From assembly GCA_027083715.1 (NCBI GenBank), contig JALWNR010000619.1, forward strand, positions 1 through 11,572: a DNA stretch of 11,572 bases, read 5' to 3'. This document shows positions 7,277 through 11,572 of this stretch, one piece after another. The notes under the pieces are model-generated. The model ran no database searches and was not told the origin of the DNA. It saw nothing but the letters and a program-made list of their open reading frames with translations. Every line of letters begins with the position of its first letter. Within the stretch, counting starts at the first letter, position 1. The stretch is from Bacteroidales bacterium (lineage in GTDB: Bacteria > Bacteroidota > Bacteroidia > Bacteroidales > NBLH01). The translations under genes and the position numbers were made by a program.

Positions 7277-7284
7277 TATGTTTG
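7277..7284 (+). promoter_or_regulatory. Predicted Bacteroidota -7 promoter box (TATGTTTG) for pstS
   Basis: TATGTTTG is an exact fit to the Bacteroidota housekeeping -7 consensus TAnnTTTG. There is no good -33 TTTG at the usual 19-21 bp; the region instead holds the final TTAACG repeat (7251-7256), which is what an activator-dependent promoter would look like. Transcription would begin near 7289-7292, giving a 5' leader of about 125 nt before the pstS ATG. Confidence 0.68.
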
Positions 7285-7288
7285 CACC

Positions 7289-7344
7289 ATAATTATTAAA
7301 TAAGTTTAAAAAATGAAACAAGCTTGATTAAAATAATTATTAAA
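7289..7344 (+). repeat. Pair of 12-bp AT-rich direct repeats in the pstS leader
   Basis: ATAATTATTAAA occurs at 7289-7300 and again at 7333-7344, 44 bp apart. A near copy (ATAATTATTTAA) is at 7221-7232, inside the Pho-box array. The core AATAATTATT is self-complementary, so the copies could pair with each other in RNA or serve as a binding site. The sequence is very AT-rich, so chance is a real alternative. The rest of the leader to 7414 holds no riboswitch fold that I recognise, only a weak CATG/CATG hairpin near 7370-7384. Confidence 0.5.
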
Positions 7345-7414
7345 CTCATACAGAAATGATTATTTTACATCATGCGGTTCCATGTGACAATTAAAAACAG
7401 TAAAAAAGTAACAC

Positions 7415-8374
7415 ATGAAAAAGATTATCTATTTATTAACATTAGCACTGCTTGCAGGAATTTATGCTTGCAATAACGGAAACAGCAATGAAAATACCGG
7501 AAAATTAAGCGGGAATATAAAAATTGACGGTTCAAGTACGGTTTACCCGATTACAGAAGCTGTTGCCGAAGAATTTAGAAATATTCAACCTGAGGTACAT
7601 GTAACAATTGGTATTTCTGGTACAGGCGGCGGATTCAAAAAGTTTGGAAGAGGTGAAACGGATATTTCAGATGCTTCGCGAACCATTAAAGACTCAGAAA
7701 AAGAAGTTTGTGAAAAAAATAATATCCATTACATAGAGCTACCCGTGGCTTACGATGGTATGGCAGTTGTTGTAAATCCTGAAAACGATTGGGTTGACCA
7801 TTTTACCGTTGAAGAATTAAAACTTTTATGGAGCCCCGAAGCACAAGACAGTATTTTAAAATGGAATCAAATCAGACCGGAATGGCCGAATAAAGAAATT
7901 CACCTTTTTGGACCCGGGACTGCATCAGGTACTTATGATTATTTTACCCATGCAATTGTAGGCAAGAGTAGTTCAAGCCGTGGTGATTATACGGCAAGCG
8001 AAGACGATAACGTATTAGTTCAGGGCATCAAAAACGATAAATACGCTCTTGGATTTTTCGGACTTGCTTATTACGAAGAAAATAAATCAATTTTGAAACT
8101 TGTCCCAATTGATGCGGGTAATGGTGCTGTAAGCCCTTCGGCAAAAACAGTCCTTTCAGGCGAATATACTCCGCTTTCACGCCCCATTTTTATTTATGTA
8201 AATACCAATGCAGCCGAAAAGCCCGAAGTGGTTAAATTTGTAGAATTTTATCTTGAAAATGCAAAACAATTATCCGCCGAAGTTGGATATATTCCTTTAC
8301 AAGATGAAAAATATGCGGCTTCTAAAAAAAAATTCTCAGATTTTTTAAAAACACATAAAAAATCGGGAAAATAA
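7415..8374 (+). CDS. pstS: Phosphate ABC transporter substrate-binding lipoprotein PstS
   Basis: This 319-residue protein captures phosphate outside the inner membrane and delivers it to PstCA. A lipoprotein signal ends with lipobox IYAC, Cys19 being the lipid anchor, followed by an Asn/Gly-rich linker. The PstS fold is recognised from DGSSTVYPI (38-46), [10 protein letters not shown] (68-77), TDISDASR (82-89), a Tyr-Asp-Gly motif near 113-115 and [12 protein letters not shown] (166-177), which together form the phosphate-binding cleft in this family. Length is normal. The ATG at 7415 gives the proper Lys-Lys start of a signal peptide. The gene is led by an 11-bp repeat array and a TAnnTTTG box, and is followed by a hairpin that separates it from pstC, so it is likely made in excess over the membrane subunits. 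No export-signal acidic residues follow Cys19, in keeping with a periplasm-facing position. Confidence 0.95.
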   Translation: MKKIIYLLTLALLAGIYACNNGNSNENTGKLSGNIKIDGSSTVYPITEAVAEEFRNIQPEVHVTIGISGTGGGFKKFGRGETDISDASRTIKDSEKEVCEKNNIHYIELPVAYDGMAVVVNPENDWVDHFTVEELKLLWSPEAQDSILKWNQIRPEWPNKEIHLFGPGTASGTYDYFTHAIVGKSSSSRGDYTASEDDNVLVQGIKNDKYALGFFGLAYYEENKSILKLVPIDAGNGAVSPSAKTVLSGEYTPLSRPIFIYVNTNAAEKPEVVKFVEFYLENAKQLSAEVGYIPLQDEKYAASKKKFSDFLKTHKKSGK

Positions 8375-8396
8375 TTTTAATAATCCCGGAAATATT

Positions 8397-8436
8397 AAAA
8401 ATCACGGGCAAAGTCTCGTGATTTTTGCTCTTTTTT
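8397..8436 (+). terminator. Intercistronic hairpin terminator/attenuator between pstS and pstC
   Basis: AAAAATCACG (8397-8406) and CGTGATTTTT (8417-8426) form a perfect 10-bp stem around a 10-nt loop, followed by GCTC and six T (8431-8436). It lies 22 bp after pstS and 14 bp before the pstC start. Since pstC has no visible promoter of its own in the remaining gap, partial read-through is the likely arrangement. The hairpin may also protect the 3' end of a pstS-only transcript. Confidence 0.8.
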
Positions 8437-8450
8437 AAAAATTAAGAAAA

Positions 8451-9329
8451 TTGAAGAAAAGCTCTGAAAAAATAATTGAAAAATTACTATTGAGCAGTGC
8501 ATTATTTACCATTTTAACCACCTTGCTCATAATAGCTATTTTACTATTCGAAACGGTAAAATTTTTCTCCGAAATTTCAATCATTGATTTTTTTACGGAT
8601 ACCGAGTGGACGCCTTTGTTTGATGATAAACATTTTGGTATTCTCCCTTTGCTCAGCGGTACATTTCTGACCTCAATGGTTGCCACTTTAATTGCCCTAC
8701 CCGTTGGTTTGGTTATTGCTATTTATCTTAACGAATATTCCGGTAATAAATTCAGAAAAACTATTAAACCATTATTAGAATTACTGGCAGCTGTACCTAC
8801 AGTTATTTACGGTTTTTTTGCCTTAGTGATTGTAACGCCTTTTTTGCAGCAATTTATTCCCGGATTAGCCGGCTTCAGTTCTCTTTCTGCCGGAATAGTT
8901 ATGGGTATTATGATTATACCTTATGTTTCTTCCTTGAGCGAAGATGCACTTTTTGCCGTACCCAAAAGCCTTCGCGAAGCATCTTATGGAATGGGTGCCA
9001 CCAAATTTCAAACAGTTTTTAAGGTAACACTTCCTGCTGCAAGTTCGGGGGTTATTGTTGCGGTTATCTTAGCAATATCAAGAGCCATTGGCGAAACCAT
9101 GATTGTTGCCATTGCTGCCGGACAGCAACCTCGGCTAACACTAAACCCCTTGGTGCCGGTCGAAACCATTACAGCCTATATTGTTCAGGTAAGTCTTGGT
9201 GATGTTCCGCGCGAATCATTGGAATATACGACAATTTTCGCAGCAGGAATTACATTGTTTATCTTTACCTTAATTCTAAATAATATCAGTTTTTGGCTAA
9301 GAAATAAATTTAGAGAAAAATATGATTAG
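8451..9329 (+). CDS. pstC: Phosphate ABC transporter permease PstC (TTG start)
   Basis: This 292-residue inner-membrane permease has about six hydrophobic helices (roughly 15-37, 66-94, 107-130, 143-162, 200-223, 261-283). It pairs with PstA to form the phosphate channel. Family marks are AAVPTVIYGF (113-122) and the ATPase-contacting EAA loop SLREASYGMGATKFQTV (173-189), followed by LAISRAIGETM (207-217). The start is assigned to TTG at 8451: an in-frame stop lies at 8436-8438, and the next in-frame Met is at about residue 75, which would delete the first helix. Only weak A/G-rich sequence precedes it. It follows pstS across a hairpin and overlaps pstA by 8 bp, implying translational coupling. 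Identity is secure; the start is likely but not certain. Confidence 0.93.
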   Translation: MKKSSEKIIEKLLLSSALFTILTTLLIIAILLFETVKFFSEISIIDFFTDTEWTPLFDDKHFGILPLLSGTFLTSMVATLIALPVGLVIAIYLNEYSGNKFRKTIKPLLELLAAVPTVIYGFFALVIVTPFLQQFIPGLAGFSSLSAGIVMGIMIIPYVSSLSEDALFAVPKSLREASYGMGATKFQTVFKVTLPAASSGVIVAVILAISRAIGETMIVAIAAGQQPRLTLNPLVPVETITAYIVQVSLGDVPRESLEYTTIFAAGITLFIFTLILNNISFWLRNKFREKYD

Positions 9330-10176
9330 TACGAAGAAAAATAAAATAATAGATAAATTGTTCCAAATCTTGGGTATCATTAGCACATTTTTTGGCTTGT
9401 TGTTATTGGCAGTCTTTATCGGTTTTATTTTATACCAGGGTTTAGGACGCTTAAATTTTGATTTTATCACCGCTCTACCATCACGAATTCCGGAAAGAGC
9501 CGGTATTTATACAGCTTTGGCTGGTTCGCTTTGGATTTTGGCATTATCCATTATCTTCTCGGTACCTTTGGGTATTGCTGCAGCAATATACTTGGAAGAA
9601 TACATCCCTGAAGGGAAATTTTCAAAATTTTTGGAAATAAATATTTCAAATTTAGCCGGTGTTCCTTCAATTATTTACGGATTACTGGGTTTGCAAATTT
9701 TTTCGATGTTTCCGGGCTTAAATGGAAGTTTGTTAGCCGGTGCTTTTACTTTATCATTACTTATTTTACCTATTATTATCGTTGCAGCAAGAGAAGCAAT
9801 TCGGGCGGTTCCTTCATCAATAAAAGATGCAGCTTATGCCCTGGGTGCCACCAAATGGCAAACCATCAGGCATCAAACCCTGCCTGCTGCTTTTGGCGGA
9901 ATAATGACCGGTATTATTCTTGCTCTATCACGTGCTGTGGGCGAAGCTGCGCCGCTTATTGTAGTAGGTGCCATGGCTTATGTGCCCTTTGTTCCAAAAT
10001 CACCAATAGATCAATATTCTGTATTACCAATACAGATTTTTAATTGGATATCCAGACCACAACACGGCTTTGTAATCAATGCTGCGGCAGGAATTATCGT
10101 TTTATTGGTAATAACTTTCTCGATGAACGCATTAGCCGTTTATTTAAGAAATAAAAATCAAAAGAAATTTAGTTAA
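9322..10176 (+). CDS. pstA: Phosphate ABC transporter permease PstA
   Basis: This 284-residue permease is the second channel subunit. About six helices are visible (roughly 15-38, 62-92, 108-130, 136-156, 190-222, 250-275). The motif [13 protein letters not shown] (111-123) and the EAA loop [18 protein letters not shown] (165-182), followed by [13 protein letters not shown] (200-212), are characteristic of PstA. Its ATG overlaps the last 8 bases of pstC, and pstB follows after 8 bp, so the three proteins are probably made in balanced amounts by coupled translation. Length and motifs are normal; nothing is missing. Confidence 0.95.
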   Translation: MISTKKNKIIDKLFQILGIISTFFGLLLLAVFIGFILYQGLGRLNFDFITALPSRIPERAGIYTALAGSLWILALSIIFSVPLGIAAAIYLEEYIPEGKFSKFLEINISNLAGVPSIIYGLLGLQIFSMFPGLNGSLLAGAFTLSLLILPIIIVAAREAIRAVPSSIKDAAYALGATKWQTIRHQTLPAAFGGIMTGIILALSRAVGEAAPLIVVGAMAYVPFVPKSPIDQYSVLPIQIFNWISRPQHGFVINAAAGIIVLLVITFSMNALAVYLRNKNQKKFS

Positions 10177-10184
10177 AAAAGAAT

Positions 10185-11012
10185 ATGACTGAGATTTTAT
10201 CCAAAAAGAAGAAGAAGAAGAAGAAGAATAAAACAAGTGTAGAAAAATCTGTAAAAAGTAATTTCATTATTAGTACAGAAAGTTTAAATGCCTATTATTC
10301 AGAAACACAGGCACTGTTTGATATAAATATTCAAATTCCGAAATTGGCAGTAACAGCATTTATCGGTCCTTCGGGATGCGGAAAATCCACTTTACTGAGA
10401 GTATTTAACAGGATGAATGATTACATTGACGGTTTTAAAACAGAAGGAAAAGTATTGGTAGATGATACGGATATTTATGCAAAAAATATAGATACGGAAA
10501 CTTTAAGAAAGAATGTAGGTATGGTTTTTCAAAAACCAAATCCTTTTCCTAAATCAATCTACGAAAATGTAGCATTCGGATTAAAAATCCAAGGCATTAA
10601 TGATAAATCATTCATAGAGCACCGGATAGAGGAATCCTTAAAACAGGTAGCTTTATGGGGTGAAGTAAAAGATAAAATGAAAAAAAATGCTTATGGTTTA
10701 TCCGGTGGACAACAGCAAAGGCTGTGTATTGCAAGAACGCTTGCCGTTGAGCCTTCGGTGGTTTTGATGGATGAACCCACATCAGCACTTGATCCTATTT
10801 CAACCGGAAGGATTGAAGAATTATTATTTGAATTAAGAAATAATTACTCAATAGTTATTGTTACTCATAATATGCAACAAGCTGCTCGAATTAGCGATAA
10901 AACAGCATTTTTCTGGTTGGGAAAAATTGTGGAATACAATGATACCAAAAAGATATTTACAAACCCAAAAAACAAACAAACCGAAAACTATATCAGTGGA
11001 CATTTCGGATAA
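10185..11012 (+). CDS. pstB: Phosphate ABC transporter ATP-binding protein PstB
   Basis: This 275-residue ATPase powers phosphate import through PstCA. All nucleotide-binding parts are present: Walker [10 protein letters not shown] (61-69), Q-loop Q116 in [10 protein letters not shown] (113-122), ABC signature LSGGQQQR (172-179), Walker B VVLMDEP (192-198), D-loop SALD and switch His228. The RMNDY near 76-80 and [17 protein letters not shown] stretch are diagnostic for PstB rather than other ABC ATPases. The first 25 or so residues are extra compared with most PstB proteins and contain eight Lys in a row (7-14), which is unusual. The next in-frame Met is far inside the conserved fold (residue 77), so the ATG at 10185 is needed. 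It lies 8 bp after pstA and 12 bp before phoU. Confidence 0.96.
   Translation: MTEILSKKKKKKKKNKTSVEKSVKSNFIISTESLNAYYSETQALFDINIQIPKLAVTAFIGPSGCGKSTLLRVFNRMNDYIDGFKTEGKVLVDDTDIYAKNIDTETLRKNVGMVFQKPNPFPKSIYENVAFGLKIQGINDKSFIEHRIEESLKQVALWGEVKDKMKKNAYGLSGGQQQRLCIARTLAVEPSVVLMDEPTSALDPISTGRIEELLFELRNNYSIVIVTHNMQQAARISDKTAFFWLGKIVEYNDTKKIFTNPKNKQTENYISGHFG
10206..10226 (+). repeat. (AAG)7 trinucleotide repeat inside pstB
   Basis: Seven uninterrupted AAG codons follow one AAA codon and encode most of the eight-lysine run at the PstB N-terminus. A triplet repeat can change length by slippage without shifting the reading frame, so copy number may vary between strains. Lysine runs can also slow ribosomes. 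Confidence 0.9.
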
Positions 11013-11024
11013 AAATATTTTGTT

Positions 11025-11572
11025 ATGAACAATATGGCCTATGAAATTGAGTATTTGAAAGAAATTTTTGTCGAATACGTAGAATTAGTTCAGTCTCAGT
11101 TTGAAAAATCAATTTTGATACTTAAAGAAAATAACATCGAACTGATTCATGAAGTGTTAAGAAATGAGAAAAGAGTCGATTCGGGCGAACTGACTGTGGA
11201 AAAAAATTGTGAAAATATTCTGGCACTTTTTCAACCTGTTGCTACTGAATTAAGGCTTGTTACGGCAATTCTGAAATCGGTTTCCGACCTTGAACGTATT
11301 GGCGACCATGCCAAGAATATTGCCCAACTTGCCGAAAGCAGGCTTGAAAATCCCATACAAAGCAGTTTAATCGAGCAATATAATGTAGTTGGTCTTGCAA
11401 AAAAAGTATCTGAAATGGCAGAGATTCTTATCGAATCTTTTGAAGAAAGTAATTCGGTTAAAGCCTCAAAAGTATTTAAGTTAGACTATGAAATAAATAA
11501 AGAATACCGTAAAATTCTTACTAACTTAAAATCGGACATCAAAGAAAATATTAAATTTTCAGATGATTATTT
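11025..11572 (+). CDS. phoU: Phosphate signalling/transport regulator PhoU (3' end missing)
   Basis: The frame is open from the ATG at 11025 to the right edge (182 residues plus two bases), so the gene is cut by the window; PhoU is usually about 215-240 residues. The all-helical sequence carries one PhoU metal-binding signature, SDLERIGDHAKNIA, with E90, D94 and N98 in the usual spacing. The second signature should lie at or just beyond the edge. PhoU sits at the inner membrane with PstB and the PhoR-type kinase, holding the phosphate-starvation response off when phosphate is plentiful. It follows pstB after 12 bp, the normal last-gene position of a pst operon. A second in-frame ATG (11034) is an alternative start, only three residues further on. 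Confidence 0.92.
   Translation, partial: MNNMAYEIEYLKEIFVEYVELVQSQFEKSILILKENNIELIHEVLRNEKRVDSGELTVEKNCENILALFQPVATELRLVTAILKSVSDLERIGDHAKNIAQLAESRLENPIQSSLIEQYNVVGLAKKVSEMAEILIESFEESNSVKASKVFKLDYEINKEYRKILTNLKSDIKENIKFSDDY

Noticed and set aside
7313..7327. Four-codon ORF (MKQA-stop) in the pstS leader as a leader peptide
   Set aside because: Too short, without a ribosome site or repeated regulatory codons; expected by chance in AT-rich DNA.

Overview
This is an AT-rich window in which every gene lies on the + strand. It most likely comes from a Bacteroidota bacterium. The evidence is weak Shine-Dalgarno sequences, a TATGTTTG box that fits the Bacteroidota -7 consensus TAnnTTTG, lipoprotein signals, and the protein style. 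Two Tat-type signal sequences and a quinol-linked molybdoenzyme suggest an environmental, anaerobically respiring member rather than a typical gut Bacteroides. Placement below phylum is a guess.

Left half (1-6373), respiratory oxyanion or sulfur-compound reductase operon. It holds the 3' part of an outer-membrane porin-like barrel, a Tat-exported protein with four [4Fe-4S] clusters (B subunit), a 388-residue NrfD/PsrC-type quinol-oxidising membrane subunit (C), and a 1051-residue Tat-exported molybdopterin catalytic subunit (A) with a cysteine as probable Mo ligand. The B-C-A order and the large A subunit fit the tetrathionate (Ttr) / Bacillus selenate (Srd) reductase group better than the smaller PsrA/PhsA enzymes. 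The actual electron acceptor cannot be read from the sequence. A perfect 10-bp terminator hairpin closes the operon.

Middle (6374-7414). A small lipoprotein carries a rhodanese fold whose active-site loop has Ser where the catalytic Cys should be. It is followed by its own terminator and about 250 bp with no recognisable gene. Next comes a well-built control region for the phosphate operon: four direct repeats of TTAAC type spaced exactly 11 bp apart (a Pho-box layout), a TAnnTTTG promoter box, and an AT-rich leader of about 125 nt.

Right half (7415-11572), the high-affinity phosphate transporter. The order is pstS (lipoprotein binding protein), an intercistronic hairpin terminator, pstC (TTG start), pstA (overlaps pstC by 8 bp), pstB (ATPase with an odd lysine run), and phoU, which runs off the right edge. 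PstS captures phosphate, PstCA forms the channel, PstB drives uptake, and PhoU links uptake to phosphate signalling.

The two halves are separated by two terminators and a dedicated phosphate-type promoter, so they are probably regulated independently even though both handle oxyanions. The least explained parts are the reductase's substrate, the cysteine-less rhodanese lipoprotein beside it, and the 11-bp repeat array.
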